Positions 1 through 7,389 of a stretch of DNA of 11,514 bases are shown piece by piece (position 1 is the first letter of the stretch; each line of letters opens with the position of its first letter). A program made the position numbers and the translations under genes. The notes under the pieces are model-generated. The model was not told the DNA's origin. It saw only the letters and a program-made list of their open reading frames with translations, and searched no databases. Source of the stretch: an uncultured Oscillospiraceae bacterium (GTDB taxonomy: Bacteria; Bacillota; Clostridia; Oscillospirales; Acutalibacteraceae); assembly GCA_900549155.1 (NCBI GenBank), contig URNF01000058.1:1-11514 (forward strand). Reading direction: 5' to 3'.

Positions 1-1791
1 TATACCATGCTCGACCGTGAGTATTACGATGAGTTTGCGGTGCTGTATAACGAAACCTACAAGGCGGATATTGCAGCAGGAAAGGCAAAGGCTTTGCCGC
101 TGCTGACCGACTCTGTTTTGCCGGAGAACGCCGAGGGCGACCCGTTTGCCTATTGGTCAAATCCCGCCTCTTCCGACGATTCGGTGACGATGTTTGAGTC
201 GCTGAGCAAGCAAAAATACGAGCTTGGCTTCGGCGCGAGCAGCATCACAAACGACTGGACCGTCTCCAGCGAGCACGCCGAGGGCGTCGAAATGGCGCAC
301 GGGTTCTCCGCCTCGATGAAAAGCACATGGGGCGTGGACGCTTTCAATATGGGCTTTGCGATCGATTTCAGCTACAGCAATGCCAAGGGAACGGTCTACA
401 CCACGACCGAGAGCAGCGGCGCCAGCGGCACAGTCAACAATATCGACCGCCGTTCGCTTCTGTCCACCTATGGGATCGGCTATGGCGTTTCGAGCCAATA
501 CGGCTTCACATGGGATTTCGGCATGCGTACATGGACGGCAGGCGATCAGAAGATCCCCGTGTTCGGCTATGTGCTGACCAATCTGCGTGCCGCACCGCCC
601 GTGCCGACGCTGACCGGCGTGTCCGTAACGGATAATCAAAGCGCAAAGATCACCTGGGAAGCGCCGACAAAAGACACACGGCGTCCCTTTGCCGGGTATC
701 ATGTCTGGATGCGCATGGACGACGGAGAGTTTGAGCGCGTGACCGAAACGCCGCTTTCTTTGGAAACGCTTTCCTATACCTACCCCTCGCTTCAGGCGGA
801 TACCACCTATACCTTTGCGGTCTCAACCGCCGGCAGCAACGGATCGGTGTCGGCGCTGTCCAACACCAAAACCTTCTCGACGTTTGCGGGTGCAGACGGC
901 AGAGAGATCGAATTTTGCAACAACGGCAGCAGTATCCAGTGGCGCTATGCGGGAGAGGGCGACGACGCCTATCGCGACCTTGTCTCACTTGCCGAGCTGA
1001 CGGGAAATGACGGTGCAAACGGAAAGCAAATTGAGCTGCGGGTATATAACGGATTTGTGCAGTGGAAATACAGCGATGATGCCGCCTGGAACAACTTGAT
1101 CGCCCTGTCGGATCTGAAGGGTGAAAAAGGCGACAAAGGCGATAAGGGAGACACCGGAGAGAAGGGTGACAAAGGCGACAAGGGTGACACGGGAGAAACC
1201 GGTGCAGCCGGACAGGATGGAAAAGACGGTGCCACGCCGAAGCTGAAAATAGGTGATGACAACTTCTGGTATATCTCTTATGACGACGGTCAGACCTGGG
1301 TCTCCCTCGGCGTGAAAGCCACGGGAGACAAAGGCGATACCGGAGAGACAGGTGCGCCCGGACAGGACGGCAAGGACGGCAAGGACGGAACGAGCGGCGT
1401 GAACGGTGCCGGCGGCACTGACGGCAAAAACGGAAAAGACGGCAAGGATGGCAAGGACGGCGTCGGCATTGCCAAAGCGGAAATCAATGCAGACGGCGAG
1501 CTTGTCCTCACCTATACCGACGGAAAAACGGTCAATCTCGGCAAGGTCGTCGGCGAAAACGGCAAGGACGGTCTGTCCCCCATCGTCGGCGAAAACGGCA
1601 ACTGGTGGATCGGTGAAAAAGACACCGGCGTGAAAGCGGCTATCGCTACAGCCGCTCCCGCAGGCCCCGGAAATGCATCCGCCGCTTCGCCCGCTTTGAT
1701 CATCGTCGGTATCGTTGCAGGACTGGCGCTGCTCGGCAACCTCGGCTTGATCGCATACATTGTACTGAAAAAGAAAAAGCACACTACATAA
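1..1791 (+). CDS. Collagen-like, FN3-containing membrane-anchored surface protein (5' end missing)
   Basis: The reading frame is open to the left edge and the first in-frame ATG (position 7) has no visible ribosome site or signal peptide, so the true start lies outside the window. Numbering from that Met, residues 1-195 are Ser/Thr- and aromatic-rich with alternating polar and hydrophobic stretches, and I do not recognise them. Residues ~198-292 are a fibronectin type III domain (ITWEAP, a YHVW strand, TTYTFAVSTAG). Residues ~299-369 hold two short repeats, IEFCNNGSSIQWRY and IELRVYNGFVQWKY. Collagen-like Gly-X-Y blocks occupy ~371-409 (GEKGDKGDKGDTG) and ~440-485, separated by a Trp/Asp-rich insert (DDNFWYISYDDGQTW). 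A hydrophobic segment at ~562-587 followed by KKKKHTT is a membrane anchor. No LPXTG motif is present. The likely role is an extracellular stalk or adhesin tethered by its C-terminus, with the collagen blocks as spacers. The function is inferred; the architecture is visible. It is convergent with the large secreted protein to the right. Confidence 0.85.
   Translation, partial: YTMLDREYYDEFAVLYNETYKADIAAGKAKALPLLTDSVLPENAEGDPFAYWSNPASSDDSVTMFESLSKQKYELGFGASSITNDWTVSSEHAEGVEMAHGFSASMKSTWGVDAFNMGFAIDFSYSNAKGTVYTTTESSGASGTVNNIDRRSLLSTYGIGYGVSSQYGFTWDFGMRTWTAGDQKIPVFGYVLTNLRAAPPVPTLTGVSVTDNQSAKITWEAPTKDTRRPFAGYHVWMRMDDGEFERVTETPLSLETLSYTYPSLQADTTYTFAVSTAGSNGSVSALSNTKTFSTFAGADGREIEFCNNGSSIQWRYAGEGDDAYRDLVSLAELTGNDGANGKQIELRVYNGFVQWKYSDDAAWNNLIALSDLKGEKGDKGDKGDTGEKGDKGDKGDTGETGAAGQDGKDGATPKLKIGDDNFWYISYDDGQTWVSLGVKATGDKGDTGETGAPGQDGKDGKDGTSGVNGAGGTDGKNGKDGKDGKDGVGIAKAEINADGELVLTYTDGKTVNLGKVVGENGKDGLSPIVGENGNWWIGEKDTGVKAAIATAAPAGPGNASAASPALIIVGIVAGLALLGNLGLIAYIVLKKKKHTT
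1117..1233 (+). repeat. Collagen-like Gly-X-Y block 1 (coding)
   Basis: About 13 uninterrupted Gly-X-Y triplets, dominated by GEK/GDK/GDT and ending in GQDGKDG. The DNA is a degenerate 9-bp repeat built on GGN-GAN-AAG codons. Lys/Glu/Asp-rich triplets without hydroxyproline are typical of bacterial collagen-like proteins, where charge pairs stabilise the triple helix. Confidence 0.85.
1324..1461 (+). repeat. Collagen-like Gly-X-Y block 2 (coding)
   Basis: A second run of about 15 Gly-X-Y triplets (GDKGDTGETGAPGQDGKDG, then repeated GKD). Its start resembles the end of block 1 (GDTGETGAxGQDGKDG occurs in both), which suggests duplication of that unit together with the intervening Trp-rich insert. 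Confidence 0.8.
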
Positions 1792-1798
1792 ACACGGC

Positions 1799-1836
1799 GA
1801 GCGCCGCATCCCAAAATGGGATGCGGCGCTCTTTTT
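1799..1836 (+). terminator. Rho-independent terminator of the collagen-like gene
   Basis: A 14-bp perfect GC-rich stem (1799-1812 with 1818-1831) closes a 5-base AAAAT loop and is followed by five T on the + strand. It starts 8 bases after the TAA at 1789-1791. On the minus strand there is no T-run after the stem, so it is a poorer terminator for the convergent gene ending at 1852, although the hairpin could still protect or slow that transcript. Confidence 0.9.
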
Positions 1837-1851
1837 GAAAGAGAGATGGTT

Positions 1852-4800
1852 TTATGCTTTTGCGTCGGCATAGGAGCTTACCGCCGTGTCGCCATAGAGC
1901 GTCGTGCCGTCCGCAAGGGTAACATAGGCGCGGGACACGATCCGCTTCGATGCGCCGTCCGTCATGCTTTCGATGTTGACGATCTGCACGCTCATGTCGA
2001 CAAAGTCGCGACAATAGTCAAAATACACATCCCGCTCCCTGACGCTGACACCCATGACAGCGCTGTTTTTTTGCGCCAGCTCCAAGGTCAGCGGCGCGTC
2101 GCCGACAGTTTCCTCAAGGGCGATGAGCACACCCCAGTCCGTGATCTCCACTGCCTCACCGTCTAGGTTCACGGTCGTTTTGCCGTCCTCCGAAAGCGTG
2201 CGCTCCAGACGGTGCACAAACCGCAGGCCGGATCTCTGCGTGTTGACCGATGTGCCGAGACAGGCGATGTTGGGGCGGTCGGCGGTGGGACGGTAGAACG
2301 TCGCATACACCTTTGCGTCCGTCGGGCAGTCAAAGGTGAAGCAGTCGCCGTCCATCGTTTGGCGGAAGCCTTTCCGCAGCGGAACACTCTTCTGTCCGTC
2401 TGCCGTTTCGACGATGAGCGAGCCGACCTGCAAGGCATAGCCCGGGCGCGGTTCGATCTTCAGCGTGTGCGTGAATGTGTCACCGTTTGCGACCGAGGTC
2501 GTAAGGATCGTACCGCCGCCATAGACCAGCTCGCCCACCGTGTCGCCGCCCGACATGGAAAGATCCAAAGTTTTCCCGTTTTCGTCAAGCCCGACAAGCG
2601 TGATGTTGCCGATGCCGTGTTCAACCGCAGACACGGCGAAAGCGACCGTTCCCGTTTTCACATAGGGGATGCTCACGGTATAGTGATGCAGAATGTCGGT
2701 CGTGCCGCGGGCATAGAGCCACACCTCGCACGTTTCACCGACTGCGCGCACCCTCACGGAGATCTCCTGCGGCAGCGCGTCTGTGAACGTCTCCGTCTGC
2801 CAGTGGTTATACATATCCCCTGCATTGCTGCTGCCCGACACGATGCCGCTGCCGCCCGCAATCGTGATGCCCTTTCTGCCGATGGCGACAAATGCCTGCT
2901 CCTTTTGCAGATTGTAATAGCCCGCGGCAAATTTTCCCGCCGTCTGCTGACGGAAGCCGAAAAGGACCGCACCCTGTGTCTCGCTTTCAAAGCGGACGTC
3001 AAAGGTCGTCTCCAGGTTTTTGACCCGCACCTCGTCGCCGTTTTGGTTCAGCGGCACCAGGGAATCGATCTTGCGGAAGATCTCACCGGCGGTCTTGCCC
3101 GTTGCGCGGGACAGATAGCGGTCGTTTGACAGCCGCCAGTTTGTATATCCCGTGGCGGCATTGCTGCTGCCGCCGTAGACATCGGTCGTGTCGGTGTTGC
3201 TGTCATAGACATGATCGCGCCTGAGATAGTAAGCGCCCTCCCGCTCATAGTAAAAGTGAAAACGGCTTTCCAGCGCCGCATTCACGGCGGTATCGTTCTC
3301 CCCGACGGCGGCATACGCCGTGCCGCTGTCGGTATAGGTGCCGTTTTCAAAGGCTTTCAGCCCCTCTGCCGAAAAAGCAAAGGTCTCCGGTGCGCCGTTC
3401 GATGCCGCCGTGAGACGCGGCGCCGTCCTGCGTCCGTCGCGAAAAACGACAAACTGCGCCGAGGGATTATATTCGCCCCGGAGAAAATCCCTGCCGCGCA
3501 CCAGGATCGCGTCCTCATACACCTCGACAAAATAGCCCTCGCTGGTAAACAGCGTCGTGTTGTAGTCGGTCATGAGACTGTCCATCTGATAATAGACAGC
3601 AGAGGTGTTGAAAGCGGTACACATGGCGTCGTCACCGACATACATCGTTTGCAGCGTGTCGAGCGACTGGTGGCTGTGACCGGTGAACAGCAGCACCTGC
3701 GGATAGTTTTTGAGCACATCCTTGAGCGCTGCGGAGTTGGCAACAGCGGAAGAAGTCAACGAGCCCGCAACCGTGCCCAAAACGCCCTGATGCAGGAACA
3801 TGAAAACCGGCTTGCCGTCGTCGCCGTAGCCGTCGAGCGTCGCTTTCAGCCACGCAAACGCCGTCTCGGAGACGGTGACGGTGGTGCGGTCGCTCGGCAT
3901 GTTGTCGGGGCCGAAGAAGATATAGTGCGCATCGGCGATGTCTGCGGCAAAATATGCCGACGGCGTGTCCGTATACTGCATAAAGCGTGCCATTGCCGCC
4001 TCATGCGAGGTCTGTCCGCCTGCGGCATCGAAGTCGAACCATTCGTGCCCGCCGAACACGGCATACACCTGCGGCAGATCGGCAAACTGTGCCTTCACCT
4101 CGTCATAGGTGCTGTTAAGGCGCGCATATTCCGCCGTCTTTCCGTTGTCCACGATGTCGCCGACATTGATGATCGCCGCGCTGTCGGGATCGTTTGTCGC
4201 GATGTCCCGCAGCGTCGCCGCCCAGTGGGCGTTGTTGACGGAATCGGCATCAGCGACAAGGTGCGTGTCGCTGAGAATATCAAAGGTATAGAGCTTCTTC
4301 CCCACCGTCAGAGGCACGGCGTTATACGGCAGTGCACAGAAAGCCGCCGTCTCTGAAGCCCCTGCGTCGTTTGCCGCAAAGGCAAGGATGCCTGCAGCGC
4401 CCGTGGGAATGAAGGTGTTGTCAAGAATTTCCAGCGTGACCTCCGTCTGCCCCGCCTTGACGCGGCGCACGGCAAAATGACCGAAGCCGTCGAGCTTTTC
4501 GCCGTTTTCGTCCATCCAATAGCAATAGACGCGGTCGGCGGTCGTGTCGGCAGACAGCGTCACCTGCACCGTGCCGGTCGCAAGACCGGCAACAGCGGCG
4601 GTATAGTGATAGCGGACATCCGTCGGTGCGGCGGGCACTGCCTTGTCCGAAAGGAGCACCACCCGCACGCGGTCGACGCCGAGCGTCAGACCTTCCGCTG
4701 TTTCAATGCCTACGTTGCCGGTGTTCCCGATGATCACATCGTCGCGGTTTTTGCGCATCACATCTGCGTCGTCGATGGTATAGGTGACGGCATCACCGAT

Positions 4801-7254
4801 CACCTCGATCGCGTGCGTATAGGTCTTGCCGACCGACAGCGTGCCGTGCATGCCCCACTGGGTCGTCTCTCCGTGTACACGGAAAGCGACGGAGTCCCAG
4901 TTATATCTGCGGCTGCGCGTGCGGATCATGGGCGCATCCTCGCCGCTGCGGAACAGAAAGCCCTGCCAATTCAGGTCCGACGCCTGGGAGATGACCTTTG
5001 TCACCGCCTCAAAGCGATAGTCGCCGAAAACGCCGATAAAGGCGGGCAGCATCACTGTCTGACCGCCCTCGATCACAAGACAGCCGTCGGAAACAGAGGC
5101 AGTGCCGGACAGTCCGCTCGCGGACGCGGCAGTGTCAAAATCGTTTTCATACAGGACATAGGTATCTCTCTCGGGTGTTTTTGCCACCACGTATATGTTC
5201 ACCTCTTCACCGTCTTTCGTCACGGCGGTCAACTCTGTCACACCCGCTGTTTCGGGAACAAAGGCGGTGATCTCCGTTGCCGGCGGCTTTGGCACATACA
5301 CACGGATATAATCCACGCTGAGATCCACGCCGACAGCGGCGATCCCGACGCCGCCGCTTGTGAGCTGCGGCTGCATATTGCTGACAGCGGAAAGGTCGGT
5401 GTTCAGAAATTCCTTGCCGTTCACGGCATAGGTCAGGTTGCTGCCCGACACCGTCACCGTCTGGACATAGGTCGTGTCGGCATCCGCCTTGTTCTTCCCG
5501 GCGGTGATGGTCTTGGCGGTAGTGCTCGCCCAGATCTTTTCCCACACGGCGTTGTCAGAGTGATAACTCAGATAGATCTTGCCCTTGTCCGCCGTGATGT
5601 TCGGGACATAGAACGGGTATTTGTCGTTTTGCACCCGCACCATCGGTCCCCACCAGGAGCTGCCGATATAGCTGTTCATCTGTGCGGACAGTTCCACCGT
5701 ATAGTCAGAAAAACCGGCAAGATACTGCGGCAGCACCATAAACGCGCGGCGGTTCTGTCCGTTTGCCTGCGCCACGAGCTGCAGCTTGCCGTCCTCGACG
5801 GTAGGTGTCGCCGTGAAGCCGCTGAATTTCTCGTTGTGCCGCAGATCCTCTGCGTCGGCGGCGGTGGTGAATTCGTTTTCATACAGCGGATAACGCGTGT
5901 CCTCCGCGTTTTTTGCCAACACATACACCGAAAGCGCCTCGCCGTCGGCGGTGGTCGCGACAAACCGTTTCACGCCCGCACAAGCGGCGGTATAGCTTTT
6001 CACGGTGTCGTCCACCGTCGGCTTTGTTGCCGTGACGCGGATATAGTCCACATACATATCTGCACCGACGGCGGCAAAGCCGATCCTGCCGCCCGTAAGC
6101 TGCGGCTGCATATTGCTGACAGCGGAAAGGTCGGTGTTCAAAAATTCCTTGCCGTTCACGGCATAGGTCAGGTTGCTGCCCGACACCGTCACCGTCTGGA
6201 CATAGGTCGTGTCGGCATCCGCCTTGTTCTTCCCGGCGGTGATGGTCTTGGCGGTAGTGCTCGCCCAGATCTTTTCCCACACGGCGTTGTCAGAGTGATA
6301 ACTCAGATAGATCTTGCCCTTGTCCGCCGTGATGTTCGGGACATAGAACGGGTATTTGTCGTTTTGCACCCGCACCATCGGTCCCCACCAGGAGCTGCTG
6401 TAGTAGGTGCTGTATTTTGCCGCCGTCTCCAGTGTGTAGTTGTTCACGCCGTCGGGGAAATTTGTGTCCACCAAAAACACGCGATAGTTGGCAGAGGTCG
6501 TGCCTGCGGGAATGTGCAGCCAGCCGTCCTCGACCGACAGTGCGGCGGTATAGCCGCTGAATTTCTCATTTTGCACAAGCCCCGCCATGTCTGCGGCACT
6601 TTCAAATTCATTGTCATAGACGGTGTAGACAGCGTCCGCCGCATCCTTGGAGAATACATACACCGTGCGTGCGGCGCCGTTTTCCGCCGTCGCCGTGAAG
6701 GCATAGACGCCGGAAGCGGTCGGCGTGAAGGCGGTCACCGCTTCGCCGTCCTTTGAAAAGGTCACCTTTGCAGCGGGCATTGTCACGCTGCTTTCAAACT
6801 GCACGCCGAAAGCGGTGAGATCCACCGTTTTGCCGTTTTCGGCATAGATAACGGGATCGTCAAAGCGCACCGTCATCTCCGCCTGCGGATCGTGCCAGGT
6901 GAGCGCCGCCGCGGGAACGACCGTCCCATCCGCCGACTGCACCGAAAACGCGGTGAGATCGACGGTCTCGCCCACATCGGTATAGATAACGGGCGTGGCG
7001 CTTTTGACGGTTTTTTCCGCGCCCTTGTTATACCATGTGAGATCCTTTCCGGACACAACGCTGCCGTCGGGCAGCTCCACCGTGTAGCTGCTAAGGTCGA
7101 TCACATCGCCGACATCGGCGCGGATAGCCGGTGCGTCGGCGGGAATGCGGGTGCTGTTGTCCTCTGCCGACAGCGGCAGCCACACCGCCGAAAGCAGCGT
7201 CGTCATGAGCAGCGCCGCCGTCAGCAAGAGGGAAAGCGGTTTGCGTGATTTCAT
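1852..7254 (-). CDS. Large secreted multi-domain metallophosphoesterase with LamG-like repeats
   Basis: An 1800-residue protein. The start is fixed by AAAGGAG eight bases upstream and by a signal peptide (MKSRK, hydrophobic core, likely cut after LSA at ~30). Residues 42-168 hold three short repeats of the pattern PVIYTDVGETVDLTAF. Three units follow, each a ~35-residue Ig-like linker (174-208, 420-453, 663-698) plus a LamG/concanavalin-like domain opening with YENEF or a variant (~208-409, ~452-654, ~697-866). A calcineurin-like metallophosphoesterase domain spans ~985-1260. Its motifs are D996-x-H998, G1032-D1033-x-x-D1036, GGHE (1068-1071), H1155 and GHSH (1192-1195). In this family these ligands hold two metals that hydrolyse phosphate esters; the usual GNH Asn is Gly here. 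A fourth LamG-like region (~1389-1555) and a C-terminal region with SGLRFVHRL follow. No cell-wall or membrane anchor is visible, so release or non-covalent attachment is expected. The substrate is unknown; LamG-like modules suggest carbohydrate or surface binding. It is transcribed divergently from the AraC regulator, which may control it. Confidence 0.9.
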   Translation of the reverse strand: MKSRKPLSLLLTAALLMTTLLSAVWLPLSAEDNSTRIPADAPAIRADVGDVIDLSSYTVELPDGSVVSGKDLTWYNKGAEKTVKSATPVIYTDVGETVDLTAFSVQSADGTVVPAAALTWHDPQAEMTVRFDDPVIYAENGKTVDLTAFGVQFESSVTMPAAKVTFSKDGEAVTAFTPTASGVYAFTATAENGAARTVYVFSKDAADAVYTVYDNEFESAADMAGLVQNEKFSGYTAALSVEDGWLHIPAGTTSANYRVFLVDTNFPDGVNNYTLETAAKYSTYYSSSWWGPMVRVQNDKYPFYVPNITADKGKIYLSYHSDNAVWEKIWASTTAKTITAGKNKADADTTYVQTVTVSGSNLTYAVNGKEFLNTDLSAVSNMQPQLTGGRIGFAAVGADMYVDYIRVTATKPTVDDTVKSYTAACAGVKRFVATTADGEALSVYVLAKNAEDTRYPLYENEFTTAADAEDLRHNEKFSGFTATPTVEDGKLQLVAQANGQNRRAFMVLPQYLAGFSDYTVELSAQMNSYIGSSWWGPMVRVQNDKYPFYVPNITADKGKIYLSYHSDNAVWEKIWASTTAKTITAGKNKADADTTYVQTVTVSGSNLTYAVNGKEFLNTDLSAVSNMQPQLTSGGVGIAAVGVDLSVDYIRVYVPKPPATEITAFVPETAGVTELTAVTKDGEEVNIYVVAKTPERDTYVLYENDFDTAASASGLSGTASVSDGCLVIEGGQTVMLPAFIGVFGDYRFEAVTKVISQASDLNWQGFLFRSGEDAPMIRTRSRRYNWDSVAFRVHGETTQWGMHGTLSVGKTYTHAIEVIGDAVTYTIDDADVMRKNRDDVIIGNTGNVGIETAEGLTLGVDRVRVVLLSDKAVPAAPTDVRYHYTAAVAGLATGTVQVTLSADTTADRVYCYWMDENGEKLDGFGHFAVRRVKAGQTEVTLEILDNTFIPTGAAGILAFAANDAGASETAAFCALPYNAVPLTVGKKLYTFDILSDTHLVADADSVNNAHWAATLRDIATNDPDSAAIINVGDIVDNGKTAEYARLNSTYDEVKAQFADLPQVYAVFGGHEWFDFDAAGGQTSHEAAMARFMQYTDTPSAYFAADIADAHYIFFGPDNMPSDRTTVTVSETAFAWLKATLDGYGDDGKPVFMFLHQGVLGTVAGSLTSSAVANSAALKDVLKNYPQVLLFTGHSHQSLDTLQTMYVGDDAMCTAFNTSAVYYQMDSLMTDYNTTLFTSEGYFVEVYEDAILVRGRDFLRGEYNPSAQFVVFRDGRRTAPRLTAASNGAPETFAFSAEGLKAFENGTYTDSGTAYAAVGENDTAVNAALESRFHFYYEREGAYYLRRDHVYDSNTDTTDVYGGSSNAATGYTNWRLSNDRYLSRATGKTAGEIFRKIDSLVPLNQNGDEVRVKNLETTFDVRFESETQGAVLFGFRQQTAGKFAAGYYNLQKEQAFVAIGRKGITIAGGSGIVSGSSNAGDMYNHWQTETFTDALPQEISVRVRAVGETCEVWLYARGTTDILHHYTVSIPYVKTGTVAFAVSAVEHGIGNITLVGLDENGKTLDLSMSGGDTVGELVYGGGTILTTSVANGDTFTHTLKIEPRPGYALQVGSLIVETADGQKSVPLRKGFRQTMDGDCFTFDCPTDAKVYATFYRPTADRPNIACLGTSVNTQRSGLRFVHRLERTLSEDGKTTVNLDGEAVEITDWGVLIALEETVGDAPLTLELAQKNSAVMGVSVRERDVYFDYCRDFVDMSVQIVNIESMTDGASKRIVSRAYVTLADGTTLYGDTAVSSYADAKA
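5363..5663 (-). repeat. Near-identical 301-bp internal repeat, copy B (residues 532-632)
   Basis: Read by eye, this matches 6098-6398 at a constant offset of 735 bp (245 codons), with one difference (g at 5406 versus a at 6141, silent in Asn). It encodes the core of the second LamG-like domain (SSWWGPMVRVQ through NMQPQLT). The flanks on both sides of the match diverge abruptly. Confidence 0.95.
6098..6398 (-). repeat. Near-identical 301-bp internal repeat, copy A (residues 287-387)
   Basis: Partner of 5363-5663, in direct orientation and in the same reading frame, encoding 101 identical residues in the core of the first LamG-like domain. The rest of the 245-residue unit is clearly homologous between the two copies but well diverged. 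Confidence 0.95.
6751..7131 (-). repeat. Three ~45-residue N-terminal protein repeats
   Basis: Residues 42-77, 88-123 and 133-168 of the secreted phosphoesterase repeat the pattern P-x-I-x-x-x-x-G-x-x-(V/I)-D-L-(T/S)-x-(F/Y)-x-V, and the first two end in LTW. They lie directly after the signal peptide. I do not recognise a named family; each may be a small beta domain or half of an Ig-like fold. Confidence 0.75.
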
Positions 7255-7262
7255 ACAGAGAT

Positions 7263-7291
7263 CTCCTTTCGATAGCTATACTTGTATTATA
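7263..7291 (-). promoter_or_regulatory. -10 box and ribosome site of the secreted phosphoesterase gene
   Basis: On the minus strand a perfect TATAAT (7286-7291) lies 31 bases upstream of the ATG, and AAAGGAG (7263-7269) is spaced eight bases from it. The expected -35 position (~7309-7314) reads GTTTTC, a poor match to TTGACA. The strong -10 with a weak -35 is what an activator-dependent promoter usually looks like. The 5' leader would be only about 25 bases. Confidence 0.6.
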
Positions 7292-7335
7292 GCGCTCCCA
7301 CCCTGCAAGAAAACCCAAATATCCGCAAAAAAGGT

Positions 7336-7380
7336 TTGATTTTCTCTGATTTTCCTGATAAACTGTGGAAGTGAAAGGAG
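7336..7380 (+). promoter_or_regulatory. Tentative promoter and ribosome site of the AraC-family gene
   Basis: GAAAGGAG (7373-7380) lies nine bases before the ATG at 7390 and fixes that start. A possible promoter is TTGATT (7336-7341) with GATAAA (7357-7362), each 4 of 6 to consensus with a short 15-bp gap. It overlaps the TGATTTTC repeats, which would fit autoregulation. The ribosome site is solid; the promoter is weak. Confidence 0.4.
7337..7363. promoter_or_regulatory. Candidate AraC-type operator: three phased direct repeats
   Basis: TGATTTTC at 7337-7344 and 7347-7354, then the variant TGATAAAC at 7356-7363, in direct orientation with 9-10 bp spacing, roughly one helical turn. They lie about 46 bp upstream of the -10 box of the divergent phosphoesterase gene and just upstream of the AraC gene. 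AraC-family proteins carry two HTH motifs and often bind direct repeats one helical turn apart next to a weak -35. The sequence is A/T-rich, so chance repetition is possible. Confidence 0.4.
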
Positions 7381-7389
7381 CTGTGTGCC

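Noticed and set aside
1117..1461. Possible CRISPR-like or minisatellite array
   Set aside because: The periodicity is 9 bp with Gly-X-Y codons in one continuous frame; it is protein-coding repetition and not an array of repeats and spacers.
985..1809. Minus strand open frame opposite the collagen-like gene
   Set aside because: Its apparent repetition (Val/Phe/Ser-rich) is the reverse reading of the Gly-X-Y codons; it also starts within the terminator.
4477..6756. Long + strand open frame (759 codons) opposite the secreted phosphoesterase gene
   Set aside because: It is the antisense shadow of a GC-rich gene. Its product is His/Arg/Val-rich without a recognisable domain, it has internal repeats only because the sense gene does, and the sense frame has signal peptide, domains and ribosome site.
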